Below are positions 34,316 to 43,666 of a DNA stretch of 64,000 nucleotides, piece by piece (position 1 is the stretch's first letter; each line of letters begins with the position of its first letter). The stretch comes from Sedimentitalea sp041224545 (GTDB taxonomy: Bacteria > Pseudomonadota > Alphaproteobacteria > Rhodobacterales > Rhodobacteraceae): the NCBI RefSeq assembly GCF_041224545.1, contig NZ_JBGFGP010000105.1, positions 1 to 64,000 on the forward strand, written 5' to 3'. The position numbers and the translations under genes were made by a program. The notes under the pieces are model-generated. The model searched no databases and had not been told where the DNA came from. It saw only the letters and a list, made by a program, of their open reading frames with translations.

Positions 34316-35143
34316 ATGGAGTCAACGGTGAACAACGAGCTGCGCGGCCGTCTGACCAAGGATGGCATCCGAATTTACGATCGCTCCGATTTCAACGGAA
34401 TGCATGCTGCGGGTGCACTCGCGGCGCGAATTCTGGACGATATTCGTGACCATGTGTTCGTCGGGCAAACCACCGGAGCGATTGATGCGGCCATCACCCG
34501 CATGGTCGAAGAGGCGGGCGCGAAATCCGCCACCATCGGTTACAAGGGGTACGAGCATGCGAGCTGTATCTCGGTGAACCATGTGGTCTGCCACGGTATT
34601 CCCGGCGACAAGAAACTCAAGGATGGCGACATCCTGAACATCGACGTCACGGTGATCGTTGATGGCTGGTTCGGTGACACAAGCCGGATGTATGTCGCCG
34701 GCAAACTGCCGCGCAAGGCAGAGCGGCTGATCCAGGTCACGCATGATGCGCTGATGAAGGGGATCGAGATCGTGAAGCCGGGCAACACGTTCGGCGATAT
34801 CGGCCATGCGATACAATCCTATGTCGAGGCGCACCGCATGAGCGTGGTACGCGATTTCTGCGGACATGGTCTGGGCCGGGTGTTTCACGCGCCGCCCAAC
34901 GTGCTGCACTATGGTCGTCCGGGAGCCGGCGCGACGCTGGAAGAGGGCATGTTCTTTACCATCGAGCCGATGGTGAACCTGGGCCGCCCGGAAACCAAGA
35001 CCCTTGCCGACGACTGGACGGCGGTAACGCGCGACAAGTCCCTGTCCGCCCAGTTCGAGCATTCGATCGGCGTGACGTCGGACGGGTTCGAAATCTTCAC
35101 GCTGTCACCTTCCGGGCGCTTTCATCCCACCTACGACGGCTGA
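34316..35143 (+). CDS. map: Methionine aminopeptidase, type I
   Basis: This 275-residue metallopeptidase removes the N-terminal methionine from new proteins. The five metal ligands are visible as two Asp (NIDVTVIVDGWFGDTSR), one His (FCGHGLGRVFH), and two Glu (FTIEPMV and SAQFEHSIGV). The length is typical of type Ia enzymes with a short N-terminal extension. It is convergent with rsmD and follows sfsA in the same direction. Confidence 0.96.
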   Translation: MESTVNNELRGRLTKDGIRIYDRSDFNGMHAAGALAARILDDIRDHVFVGQTTGAIDAAITRMVEEAGAKSATIGYKGYEHASCISVNHVVCHGIPGDKKLKDGDILNIDVTVIVDGWFGDTSRMYVAGKLPRKAERLIQVTHDALMKGIEIVKPGNTFGDIGHAIQSYVEAHRMSVVRDFCGHGLGRVFHAPPNVLHYGRPGAGATLEEGMFFTIEPMVNLGRPETKTLADDWTAVTRDKSLSAQFEHSIGVTSDGFEIFTLSPSGRFHPTYDG

Positions 35144-35169
35144 CCGGCACCGACAGAACAGCGTGATGC

Positions 35170-35733
35170 TCAGGCCGCGCCGCCGGGTGCCTGTAGCAAG
35201 GTCACATGCGTGTCGCCGTATTTCCGGGTGTCGATCAGGGTGAAGTCTTCGGGTGCCGGCATTGGGGCGCTTTCTTCCCAGACGATCAAAGCTGCGGGTG
35301 CGATCCAGCCACCTTCAAGCGCAGCGGCAAGCGCCTTTTGTCCGAGCGATTTGCCGTAGGGCGGATCAAGGAACACGAGATCGCAGACCGTGCCGGGGCA
35401 GGGGCCGAGCCGCGTCGCATCGCGGCGCAACAGATCGGTTTGGCCTTCGCTGCGGGTCAGTTCGATATTCCTGCGGATTAATTGCCCGGCAGCGCGTCCG
35501 TCATCGACGAATGTGACATGTGCCGCGCCGCGCGACAGCGCCTCGAGACCGAGCGCGCCCGTGCCCGCAAAAAGATCGAGCACCCGCGCGCCCTCAAGGT
35601 CATGGCGGTGCGCCAGCACATTGAACAGGCTTTCTCGCACCCTGTCCGTCGTCGGCCGCAAATGCGCTGCGGAATCGCCCTTGCCAACAGGGGCCAGAGC
35701 CCGCCCGCGAAAACGTCCGGCGATGATCCTCAC
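35170..35733 (-). CDS. rsmD: 16S rRNA (guanine966-N2)-methyltransferase RsmD
   Basis: This 187-residue SAM-dependent methyltransferase acts on the small ribosomal subunit. The SAM motif LDLFAGTGALGLEALSRGA and the catalytic DPPYG (in VFLDPPYGKSL) are intact, with the N-terminal RIIAGRFRGRAL typical of RsmD. The start overlaps the stop of the upstream oxidoreductase gene by 4 bp, so translation is coupled. Confidence 0.94.
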   Translation of the reverse strand: MRIIAGRFRGRALAPVGKGDSAAHLRPTTDRVRESLFNVLAHRHDLEGARVLDLFAGTGALGLEALSRGAAHVTFVDDGRAAGQLIRRNIELTRSEGQTDLLRRDATRLGPCPGTVCDLVFLDPPYGKSLGQKALAAALEGGWIAPAALIVWEESAPMPAPEDFTLIDTRKYGDTHVTLLQAPGGAA

Positions 35734-36941
35734 GGGCGCAGCAGCGATTTCAGGTCGGTTTGGGGGTTGGCAATGTCGTCCGGGGCGGGCGACTTTCCCG
35801 CCTCGATCAGGCGTTTGCCAATCATGTAACCTCGGGGATCGTTCATCGCGTCAACCGCACGCAGCGTGTCGCCGGCATAGTACCAGAACGAAACCGAGCC
35901 CTTGTCGCCGTGGCGCGTCACAACGCGATCATAGCCCGAGTTCAGCCCCGCGATCTGCAATTTCACGTCATATTGATCCGACCAGAACCAGGGCCTTGGA
36001 ATATATGGCCGCGCCGCACCAAGCATGTTTTCCGCAACACATTCCGCCTGATCGATGGCGTTGGGGACGCTTTCGAGACGGATGCGGCCGCCCGCATGGG
36101 GAAAGGACGCGCAATCGCCCGCCGCCCAGATCGACGGATCAGAGGTCCGGCCCATCTCGTCAACCGCAATGCCGTTGTCGATGGTCAGCCCGGCCTGTTC
36201 GGCGAGCGCGCCAGACGGCGCGATGCCAACGCCGACGATCACGAAATCAAGGTCGATTTCACTGCCATCGCTCAGGACCGCCCCAACGACCCTGCCATCG
36301 CTTCCATTCAGGCGATCCAGCCCGACTCCTTCGCGGATTTCTACGCCATGACCGCTGTGCAGCGCGCGGAAATAATCGCTGGTCTCGGGCGCGGCGACCC
36401 GTTGCAGGATGCGATCCGCCATCTCGACAAGCGTCACCTTGACTCCGCGCTTGGCAGCAACCGCCGCCGCCTCAAGCCCGATATACCCGCCACCGACGAT
36501 CAGCGCACGGGCGCCTTCGGTGACGGCAGACGCCATGGCGTCGACATCCGACAGGGTGCGCACCACATGAACACCATCCAGGTCGCCACCGATCGCGGCT
36601 GGCAGCCGGCGCGGTTCCGACCCCGTGGTCAGCGCGAGTTGGTCATAGGAGATCACCTCGTCCCCGATTGCCACCGTTCTGGCCGCCGGATCGATTGCCG
36701 TCACGGTGGCACCGGTGCGCAGCGTTATGTTCTGATCGGCGTAAAAGCTCTCGGGTCGCAGGTAGAGGCGCTCCAGTTCCATGTCGCCGAGCAGATACGC
36801 CTTGCTGAGTGGTGGCCGCTGATAGGGCGGAACAGGTTCGGCTCCGATAAGCGTCAGTTCGCCCTCAAATCCGCTATTGCGCAGTTTGGCCACCAGAGAA
36901 GCCCCGGCCTGACCGGCCCCGATCACAACGATATGGCTCAT
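35730..36941 (-). CDS. FAD-dependent ferredoxin reductase-type oxidoreductase
   Basis: The 403-residue pyridine nucleotide-disulphide family enzyme resembles rhodocoxin, putidaredoxin and other ferredoxin reductases. The FAD motif is VVIGAGQAGASL at the N-terminus, the NAD(P) motif is LIVGGGYIGLEAAAVA, and WAAGDCASFP marks the second FAD contact. The redox-active CxxC of thioredoxin-like reductases is absent, as expected. The partner ferredoxin is not in the window. It is coupled to rsmD. Confidence 0.9.
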   Translation of the reverse strand: MSHIVVIGAGQAGASLVAKLRNSGFEGELTLIGAEPVPPYQRPPLSKAYLLGDMELERLYLRPESFYADQNITLRTGATVTAIDPAARTVAIGDEVISYDQLALTTGSEPRRLPAAIGGDLDGVHVVRTLSDVDAMASAVTEGARALIVGGGYIGLEAAAVAAKRGVKVTLVEMADRILQRVAAPETSDYFRALHSGHGVEIREGVGLDRLNGSDGRVVGAVLSDGSEIDLDFVIVGVGIAPSGALAEQAGLTIDNGIAVDEMGRTSDPSIWAAGDCASFPHAGGRIRLESVPNAIDQAECVAENMLGAARPYIPRPWFWSDQYDVKLQIAGLNSGYDRVVTRHGDKGSVSFWYYAGDTLRAVDAMNDPRGYMIGKRLIEAGKSPAPDDIANPQTDLKSLLRP

Positions 36942-37034
36942 CTGTCTACATCGCCCCTTGCAAGTGGTTGTTCCGTTGCTCACAAATCCTAAATGTGACA
37001 CTGGCGCAAACGAAATTTCAGAAAGGAACTCAGC

Positions 37035-37523
37035 ATGACGATTTCCACCGGAGAGAAACTGCCCGAGGCAAAGTTGGTCGCATTGGGGGCGGATGGACCC
37101 GAAGCGGTCTCGCTCGCGGACAAGACTAAGGGACGCAAAGTCGTGATTTTCGCGGTTCCCGGAGCCTTTACGCCCACCTGCCATTCCTCGCACATGCCCA
37201 GCTTTATCCGCACCAAGTCGCAGTTCGACGACAAGGGCGTCGACGAGATCATCTGTGTATCGGTCAACGACCCTTTCGTGATGAAGGCCTGGGGCGACTC
37301 AACCGGCGCGGAAGAGGCCGGGCTGACCTTGCTGTCCGATCCGGAAAGCGCGTTCACCAAGGCAATCGGCATGGATTTCGACGCGCCTCCCGCCGGGCTG
37401 ATCGCCCGTTCGCGGCGCTATGCGATGCTGGTCGAGGACGGCACTGTCTCGCTGTTGCAGGTCGAGGAAAACCCCGGTGTCTGCGACGTGTCGGGCGGCG
37501 AAGCGCTGCTTGAGTCGATGTAG
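37035..37523 (+). CDS. Peroxiredoxin, Prx5/hybrid type
   Basis: The 162-residue thiol peroxidase has the peroxidatic cysteine in PGAFTPTCHSSHMP. The spacing and the VSVNDPFVMKAWG block are typical of the Prx5 subfamily, which reduces organic and hydrogen peroxides with glutathione or thioredoxin. The ATG at 37035 follows AGAAAGGAA. It is single and ends with a strong hairpin. Confidence 0.94.
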   Translation: MTISTGEKLPEAKLVALGADGPEAVSLADKTKGRKVVIFAVPGAFTPTCHSSHMPSFIRTKSQFDDKGVDEIICVSVNDPFVMKAWGDSTGAEEAGLTLLSDPESAFTKAIGMDFDAPPAGLIARSRRYAMLVEDGTVSLLQVEENPGVCDVSGGEALLESM

Positions 37524-37530
37524 TGACACC

Positions 37531-37562
37531 GCGGTCATCGGGGGCCGCTTCCCGATGACCGC
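37531..37562. terminator. Hairpin between peroxiredoxin and PCD genes
   Basis: GCGGTCATCGGG (37531-37542) and CCCGATGACCGC (37551-37562) form a perfect 12-bp stem with an 8-nt loop, 8 bp past the peroxiredoxin stop. The following gene converges, so it can end transcripts from both sides. No long T run is present. Confidence 0.75.
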
Positions 37563-37634
37563 AGCTTTCATCCTCGCCGCCCGGAATGGCGATCGGGATG
37601 GTAGAGATCGTGCGTGGCCAGTGCGCCGCAGCGC

Positions 37635-37928
37635 CTAGATCAGGCTGTCCATCTTGCGGGCGAGCTTGGCGTCCTGAGCACTCAGCCCGCCGACGTCGTG
37701 GGTGGTAAGAACCACGTTCACGGTCTTGTAGACATTGCTCCACTCCGGATGATGATCCCATTTTTCCGCCCAGATCGCGACCCGGGTCATCCACCCGAAC
37801 GCATCTATGAAATTATCGAACACGAATTTCTTTTCTATGGCGTCCCGGCCTTCGCACATGGACCAGCCGGTCTTGAGCAATGGTCCCAGCAGAGGGCCGC
37901 GTGCTTCGTCGGACAGTTTCTCGGTCAT
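37635..37928 (-). CDS. phhB: Pterin-4a-carbinolamine dehydratase
   Basis: The 97-residue enzyme dehydrates 4a-hydroxytetrahydrobiopterin during recycling of the pterin cofactor. The signature HHPEW is intact, with a nearby VYKTVNVVLTTHDVGG that completes the active site. Phenylalanine hydroxylase is not in the window, so the name PhhB is by family, not by context. The start overlaps the stop of the FemAB-like gene by 4 bp. Confidence 0.93.
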   Translation of the reverse strand: MTEKLSDEARGPLLGPLLKTGWSMCEGRDAIEKKFVFDNFIDAFGWMTRVAIWAEKWDHHPEWSNVYKTVNVVLTTHDVGGLSAQDAKLARKMDSLI

Positions 37929-39112
37929 TGCTGTTCCTCCACCTGTGGTTTTCTGAACGGACCGTATTCGGTCAATATTTCGATCTCGTCTGCAACGGCT
38001 TCACGCTCGGCCCTGAGATAATTGGCAATCGCCCCGGCAAAACCTGGATCCGCAACCCAGTGCAGACTGTGAGTCTGGGTTGGCAAATAGCCGCGCGCCA
38101 GCTTGTGTTCCCCCTGTGCCCCGGCTTCGACCCGCGTCATGCCTTGCGCGATGGCAAAGTCGATAGCCCGATAATAGCACAGTTCGAAATGCAGGCAGGG
38201 GTGATGTTCGATGCAGCCCCAATAGCGCCCAAAGAGCGTATTGCGCCCGATCACGTTCAAAGCGCCCGCGACCCAACGGCCATTCCGCTCTGCCAGAACC
38301 AGCGCCAGGTCGTCGCGCAGGTGCGCTTGCGCCTGTTCGAAAAACTGTCGTGTCAGGTAGGGAGAACCCCATTTGCGCGCGCCGGTGTCCTGATAGAATT
38401 CCCAGAACGCGTCCCAGTGACCGGGTTCGATCCGATCGCCGGTCAGGACATGGATGTCGCCGCCAAAACCGTTGGCCTGTGCGCGCTCCTTGCGAATATT
38501 CTTGCGCTTGCGTGACGACAGGCTTGCGAGGAAAGCGTTGAAATCGGCATAGCTGTCGTTCAGCCAGTGAAACTGCTGGCTGGCGCGGGCCATAAGCCCC
38601 ATCTTTTCACCGGCGGCGGCCTCCTGCTCTGTGCAAAAGGTCACGTGCAGGGATGACAGCTGATTGTCCGCCGCCAGTTGAACCGCACCTTGCACCAGCG
38701 CCGACTGCCCGATCTCGTCATAGCCGGGTCGTACCAGGAACCGCCGGCCTGTCGCGGGGGTGTGCGGCACCGCGATCTGGAGTTTGGGATAGTATCGCCC
38801 GCCCGCGCGTTCATAGGCATGTGCCCAGTTGTGATCAAAAATGTACTCGCCCTGAGAATGCGATTTGGCATAGAGCGGGGCACAGGCAATCAGCATTCCG
38901 TCGAGATAGGCGGTCAGGTATTGCGGCTGCCAACCGGTTCCGCGTCCGACGGATCCGGAGTCTTCGAGCGCAGACAGGAAGCGGTGGGTGGTGAACGGGT
39001 CGATCGGACGACCGCCATCCGCGGCTTCCGGGCAGGCGCAACTGTCCCAGTCGTCTGGCGCAATCTGCGACAGCGAGCCGATCACTTCTATTTCGATCTG
39101 TGCCTGGTCCAT
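37925..39112 (-). CDS. FemAB-like GNAT-fold protein (COG3146 type)
   Basis: The 395-residue protein fits the family annotated as peptidogalycan biosynthesis / GNAT N-acyltransferase. Visible are a SSLHVTFCTEQEA block, RKRKNIRKERAQ, and RYWGCIEHHPCLHFELCYY, the most conserved stretch. No membrane helices are seen. The chemistry in this family is unproven. It is coupled to phhB by a 4-bp overlap and lies 45 bp downstream of a GDPD gene on the same strand. Confidence 0.82.
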   Translation of the reverse strand: MDQAQIEIEVIGSLSQIAPDDWDSCACPEAADGGRPIDPFTTHRFLSALEDSGSVGRGTGWQPQYLTAYLDGMLIACAPLYAKSHSQGEYIFDHNWAHAYERAGGRYYPKLQIAVPHTPATGRRFLVRPGYDEIGQSALVQGAVQLAADNQLSSLHVTFCTEQEAAAGEKMGLMARASQQFHWLNDSYADFNAFLASLSSRKRKNIRKERAQANGFGGDIHVLTGDRIEPGHWDAFWEFYQDTGARKWGSPYLTRQFFEQAQAHLRDDLALVLAERNGRWVAGALNVIGRNTLFGRYWGCIEHHPCLHFELCYYRAIDFAIAQGMTRVEAGAQGEHKLARGYLPTQTHSLHWVADPGFAGAIANYLRAEREAVADEIEILTEYGPFRKPQVEEQQ

Positions 39113-39157
39113 CTGTTCCTCGCGCGTGACCTATATCTGGTCACGGCAGACGCCGGA

Positions 39158-39928
39158 TCAACCCGCAAGAGGCGCCAGATACCTTTCAAAGGTCACATTG
39201 TCGGCATATCGGCGGGCCTCTGCCTCCTCGCGGTGCGAGCGTACGGTCCAGCACAGCACCGGGGTTCCTGCCGCGCGCAGATCTGCAACGCGACGACGGG
39301 TCAGATCCGCCTTGTCATGGCTGATGAAGCTGGCCCCTGAGCTGGCAAAGTCCTGAATGTTCCGCAGCCGCTCACAGGTTGCGACCGGCAACGGCCATTC
39401 TGCGGGATCATAGCCGCTGGTCACCAGGCCGCGTGGCAGATCGGGTGCCAGTTCTGCCATTTTCGCGACGCTGTGCGGGTTGAATGACATCACGGCAACA
39501 GGGCCGGAGTAACCCCGCAACGCCGCAGCCGTGGCCTGTTCCAGCGGCCCGATCCCTGTGCCCATTGCGCCATCCTGATCCTTTATCTCGACCAGCAGCG
39601 GCACCCGGCCAGCCACCAGCGCGACGATCTCGGTCAGGGTCGGTATGGCTTCCCCGTCGCCATGACGGAGCGGCACCCGGCATGCTTCGTCCATCGTCAG
39701 TTTGCGCACCGGGCCGGACTGTTCGGTCAGGCGCGCGAGTTCATAGTCATGAAACACGAGCGCCTGTGCGTCGGCGGTCAGTTGCAGGTCGATCTCGATG
39801 CCATACCCCGCGGCGATGGCCGCCCGAATGGCGGCGCGGCTGTTTTCCGGGCGCCCGTCCGCGATGTCGTGCAATGCACGATGGGCGATTGGGGTTTCCG
39901 TGAACGCCCTGGGCAGGCGTGGCGTCAT
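39158..39928 (-). CDS. Glycerophosphodiester phosphodiesterase
   Basis: This 256-residue TIM-barrel enzyme hydrolyses glycerophosphodiesters to glycerol-3-phosphate and an alcohol. The catalytic histidines are in IAHRALHD and LVFHDYEL, with the metal-binding Glu and Asp in GIEIDLQLT. No signal peptide is present, so it should be cytosolic, the form that recycles phospholipid head groups. It overlaps the RidA gene by 4 bp (39925-39928). Confidence 0.92.
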   Translation of the reverse strand: MTPRLPRAFTETPIAHRALHDIADGRPENSRAAIRAAIAAGYGIEIDLQLTADAQALVFHDYELARLTEQSGPVRKLTMDEACRVPLRHGDGEAIPTLTEIVALVAGRVPLLVEIKDQDGAMGTGIGPLEQATAAALRGYSGPVAVMSFNPHSVAKMAELAPDLPRGLVTSGYDPAEWPLPVATCERLRNIQDFASSGASFISHDKADLTRRRVADLRAAGTPVLCWTVRSHREEAEARRYADNVTFERYLAPLAG

Positions 39929-40383
39929 TTGATCTGGAAAATGCCGTCGATCTCGACCGCGACCCCCAGGGGCAGCGCCGCAGCGGAGACGGCGGCGCGA
40001 GCGTGCCGGCCCGCATCGCCCAACACCTCCACAAGGAAATCCGAAGCGCCGTTCACCACCTTGGGCTGGTCGGTAAAGTCGGGGGTCGAGTTGACAAAGG
40101 CGGTCAGCTTGATCACCCGGACCAACCGGTCGAGATTGCCGCCGCAGGCCGCCTTGACCTGCGCCAGCAGGTTGATCGCACAGGATTTGGCCGCGACGGC
40201 CCCTGCGTCGACATCCATCGTGTCACCCAGCTTGCCAACGATCAGACCGTTCGCATCGCTGGCGATCTGGCCCGAGACATAGACGGTGTCGCCGATCGTG
40301 ACGAATGGTACATAATTGGCTGCCGGCGCCGGCGCGTCTGGCAATGTCACACCAAGCTCGGCAAGTTTGTCTTCGATGCTCAT
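39925..40383 (-). CDS. RidA/YjgF-family protein
   Basis: The 152-residue protein belongs to the Rid superfamily. Many members hydrolyse reactive enamine/imine intermediates. The sequence VYVSGQIASDANGLIVGKLGD and the long insert before the C-terminal EIDGIF place it in the longer subgroup (Rid7-like) where the key Arg of RidA is often absent; I do not see that Arg clearly. It is translationally coupled to the GDPD gene. Confidence 0.85.
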   Translation of the reverse strand: MSIEDKLAELGVTLPDAPAPAANYVPFVTIGDTVYVSGQIASDANGLIVGKLGDTMDVDAGAVAAKSCAINLLAQVKAACGGNLDRLVRVIKLTAFVNSTPDFTDQPKVVNGASDFLVEVLGDAGRHARAAVSAAALPLGVAVEIDGIFQIK

Positions 40384-40453
40384 GGCGGGTCCCCTTTGAA
40401 GTCGTGTTGCGCGCGGACGCTAGCCGGGTTCGGCGGCGGCGAAAAGCCCGAAG

Positions 40454-41755
40454 TCAGGATTCGCGGAACGCCTTGGTGAAATAGTCTGCCAGGGGTTTGA
40501 CCAGATAGGCGAGCGGTGTGCGCGCATCGGTGCGGATAAAGGTCTCGACCGGCATGCCGGGAATGAGGATCGTCCCCTCTGGCAGCCTGTTCTGTTGGCC
40601 TTCCTCCAGCATGATCTCGGCACGATAGAACGTCGCGCTGGTGTTGCTGTCCTCGAACGCATCAGCCGAAACATGGGTAACTGTTCCGAACAGTTCCGGC
40701 GTCTGCCTTTGATCCAGTGCGGAAAACCGCAGCGTGACCGGCTGGCCGACAAAAATCTTGTCGATATGGATCGGCTCCACACGTGCGGCGATGACCAGCG
40801 GCCGATCCTGCGGCACGAGATACAGAACCGGGTCGGCGGGGCGTATCACCGAGCGCGGCGTCTGCACCGTGAGACCATAGACGATCCCCGAAACCGGAGC
40901 GGTGATGTCGAGCCGGTTCAACCGTTCGATCAGAGAACGCCGCTGTTCGGCAAGTTCGAGTTCGCGGTATTGCAGGTCGCGCAGGCGCGTGATCGCCTCT
41001 TCGCGCTGCTTGGTGACGAGCTTCAGAACCTCGATGTCGATTTCGGTGATCCGGCCCTCGGCCTGCGCTTCGGAGGCGATAAGTTCGCCCAGCGTACCGT
41101 CAAGATCGGCAGCCGAGCGTTCCAGGTTCAGCACCGTGCCCGCTTGCGCAAGGCCACGGTCCAGAAGCGATTTCTGGTTGGCGAGTTCCTTGCTGATCAG
41201 GCTGATCTGGCGTTCGAGCGAATCCTGCTGGGCACGGATGCCCTTGATCTGCTCCTGGATTTGCCCCCGGCGTTTTTCAAGCTGTTCAGCTTCCTTTTCG
41301 ATGGAGTCCTTGCGTGCCTTGAACAACCGCTCCTGCCCGTCGATGAGCCCCTGCATCTCCGGGCGGAGTCGCGCGGCTTCGATCAACTCCGGGTCAAAGG
41401 TGATGGTCTCTGCGCCGTCGCGCTCGGCTTCGAGACGCCCGCGGCGGGCCATGAGCTCGAAAAGCTGGCCCTCGGTAATCAGAAGGTCGGACGACAGCAA
41501 CTTGGCATCCAGCCTGATCAGAACCGCGCCCTCGGTGACACTGTCGCCTTCATCCACGAGGATCTCCGCCACCACACCGCCGTCAGGATGTTGAACGACC
41601 TGTCGGTTGCGGTCCACTTCGAGGCGCCCGGGCGCAATGATCGCGCCGGCGATGTTGGACACCACCGACCATGTGCCGAATCCCCCCACCAGCAGCAGCA
41701 GTCCGAGAAGCCCAAACAGAACGGGTTTGCGGGCCGACCACTTGTTCGCGCTCAT
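40454..41755 (-). CDS. HlyD-family type I secretion membrane-fusion protein
   Basis: The 433-residue periplasmic adaptor has one membrane helix near the N-terminus (about 10-35), a biotinyl/lipoyl half-motif (IAPGRLEVDRNRQVVQ), a long coiled coil (about 120-290), and the C-terminal beta-barrel with PVSGIVYGL and PEGTILIPGMPVETFI. It connects the ABC transporter to an outer membrane TolC-like channel in type I secretion. The start overlaps the ABC gene stop by 4 bp. The TolC gene is not in the window. Confidence 0.93.
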   Translation of the reverse strand: MSANKWSARKPVLFGLLGLLLLVGGFGTWSVVSNIAGAIIAPGRLEVDRNRQVVQHPDGGVVAEILVDEGDSVTEGAVLIRLDAKLLSSDLLITEGQLFELMARRGRLEAERDGAETITFDPELIEAARLRPEMQGLIDGQERLFKARKDSIEKEAEQLEKRRGQIQEQIKGIRAQQDSLERQISLISKELANQKSLLDRGLAQAGTVLNLERSAADLDGTLGELIASEAQAEGRITEIDIEVLKLVTKQREEAITRLRDLQYRELELAEQRRSLIERLNRLDITAPVSGIVYGLTVQTPRSVIRPADPVLYLVPQDRPLVIAARVEPIHIDKIFVGQPVTLRFSALDQRQTPELFGTVTHVSADAFEDSNTSATFYRAEIMLEEGQQNRLPEGTILIPGMPVETFIRTDARTPLAYLVKPLADYFTKAFRES

Positions 41756-43476
41756 TGGACTCCTCCCATCGAGGACGATTTCTTCAATTGTTCGTGATTG
41801 GCAACCATCTCTTTCAGCACCTTGTCCTTGGGACCAAAGGCGGCGCGGGTGCCGTTGTCCATCACCAGCAGGGTATCACATTCCTGAATCGCCGCAGGCC
41901 GGTGCGCCATGATCAGGACCGATCCGCCGGCTGCCTTGTGGTCGCGAATCGCCTTGTTCAGCGCCATCGAGCCTTCGTTGTCGAGGTTCGAGTTCGGCTC
42001 GTCCAGGATGATGATGACGGGCTCCCCATAAAGTGCCCGGGCCAGCGCGATTCGTTGCATCTGCCCGCCGGAGAGGCGTCCACCGCCTGCCGATACACGG
42101 GTGTCATAACCATCGGGCAGCTTGACGATCATGTCATGGGCGTCGGCTTTCTTGGCGGCTGCAACAACCGCCTTGCTGTCGGGCTGGCCACTGAGGCGCG
42201 CGATGTTTGCTGCGATTGTTCCGTCGAACAACTGCACCCTCTGGGGCAGGTAGCCGATATAGCGCCCCAGATCGTCGGGCGCATATTGGTCGAGCGATGC
42301 GCCGTCCAGGCGAATGGAACCGCCAGCGGGTCTCCAGACGCCGGTGAGCGCGCGCGCCAGCGTCGATTTGCCTGCCCCGGACGAGCCGATCACGCCCACG
42401 GCCTGACCGGGTTCGACGCGAAAGCTCACGGTCTTGAGCGAGGCGCGGGTTTCGCCCGGCGGCACGATTGTAAGCGCCTGCACATCCAGCCGCGCCTTGG
42501 GCACCGGCAATTCGGTGCGCTGCGTTTCCGGCGGAACCTTCTCGAGCAGGTCGGCAAGGGTGTTCCAGCCTTTTGTCGCACGCTGCACCAGCGGCCATTG
42601 ACCGATGGCCAGTTCGATCGGAGCCAGAGCCCGGCCCAGCAGGATCGAAGACGCGATCATCGCGCCCGCCGTTACCTCGTTCTGCAACACCAGATAGGCG
42701 CCAAGACCCAGCATCGCGGATTGCAGGAACAGCCGCAGCGTCTTGGTCATCGACGTGAATGTACCGCCGACATCGTTGGCGCCGATGCTTTCCTCGAGCG
42801 AGGCATCGCGGGCCGATTTCCACCGTTCGAAAGCCGCGCCCCGCATCCCCATGCTCTGGATCATCTCGGCTTCGTTGCGGATCTCTTCAGACAGCATCGA
42901 CGCGCGGTGGGTCGCGGAATTGGCCTGCATCTGCGGGCCGCGTGAAAACAGCTGGTTCAGCAGGGTGATCACGATCAGTACCGCGCCACCCGAAAGGGCC
43001 AGTATCCCGAGCCAGGGGTGGAAGAGGATGATCCCGGCGAGGAAAACCGGTGTCCACGGCAGGTCGAACGCGGCCATCAGGACCGGCGACGAAATCAGCC
43101 GCTGCACCGCTTCCAGGTCGGCGAGACCCGTCTGCGCGGCAGGGTCCTGGGCGACGGCGGAACGGCGCACCATCGCGTCAAACACACGGTGATCGAGCGC
43201 CGATTGAAACCGCGCTCCGACCCGCGCCATGATGCGGCCTCTGCTATAGTCGAGTACGCCCATGACACCGTAGAGAAACGCGACCAGCAGCGTCAGCGCC
43301 ACTAGCGTTTCCTCGGACCGGCTGCCCAGTACCCGATCATAGACTTGCAGCATGTAAAGCGGTCCGGTGAGCATCAGCAGGTTCGCGAAAAAGCTGAATA
43401 TGCCGACAACCCAGAAGAGCGTGCGCCCCTGACGGAGTGCCTCTCGGAGTTCGTCGCGCCCCGGCTTTGTCATCAT
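41752..43476 (-). CDS. Type I secretion ABC transporter (PrtD-type)
   Basis: The 574-residue permease-ATPase has several membrane helices (about 20-300) and a C-terminal ATPase with Walker A GSSGAGKST, signature LSGGQMQRIALARAL and Walker B VIIILDEPNSN. There is no N-terminal C39 peptidase domain, so it belongs to the PrtD/AprD class, which exports unprocessed RTX proteins by a C-terminal signal. I place the start at 43476 behind GGACAGGG; the frame upstream is not coding-like. The RTX gene at 49906 is a possible but unproven cargo. Confidence 0.94.
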   Translation of the reverse strand: MMTKPGRDELREALRQGRTLFWVVGIFSFFANLLMLTGPLYMLQVYDRVLGSRSEETLVALTLLVAFLYGVMGVLDYSRGRIMARVGARFQSALDHRVFDAMVRRSAVAQDPAAQTGLADLEAVQRLISSPVLMAAFDLPWTPVFLAGIILFHPWLGILALSGGAVLIVITLLNQLFSRGPQMQANSATHRASMLSEEIRNEAEMIQSMGMRGAAFERWKSARDASLEESIGANDVGGTFTSMTKTLRLFLQSAMLGLGAYLVLQNEVTAGAMIASSILLGRALAPIELAIGQWPLVQRATKGWNTLADLLEKVPPETQRTELPVPKARLDVQALTIVPPGETRASLKTVSFRVEPGQAVGVIGSSGAGKSTLARALTGVWRPAGGSIRLDGASLDQYAPDDLGRYIGYLPQRVQLFDGTIAANIARLSGQPDSKAVVAAAKKADAHDMIVKLPDGYDTRVSAGGGRLSGGQMQRIALARALYGEPVIIILDEPNSNLDNEGSMALNKAIRDHKAAGGSVLIMAHRPAAIQECDTLLVMDNGTRAAFGPKDKVLKEMVANHEQLKKSSSMGGVQ

Positions 43477-43666
43477 CTGAAATCTGCCCTGTCCTGTTAA
43501 TCTCTTTTTGGGTCCGCAAGCGGCATCTTCATGCGGAGCGCTTACATGGCCTGTTTCCAAACTGCCACAATTTCATTAAGTGAAGTTGGAGCGAGTGTGA
43601 ACCTACCCTGTTTGCATTAGTGAGTTGCCACTTGATTACCTCACACCGAAAACGGACACGATTTCC
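43477..43666. other. Divergent gap between the type I secretion operon and mlaA
   Basis: This 190-bp gap should hold two promoters. I see no clear operator. A GCGGCATCTTCATGC stretch near 43520 contains a short imperfect repeat of doubtful value. Nothing in it looks coding. Confidence 0.4.

Noticed and set aside
41752..43476. A bacteriocin exporter with peptidase domain
   Set aside because: The ABC protein lacks an N-terminal C39 peptidase domain and fits the PrtD class.
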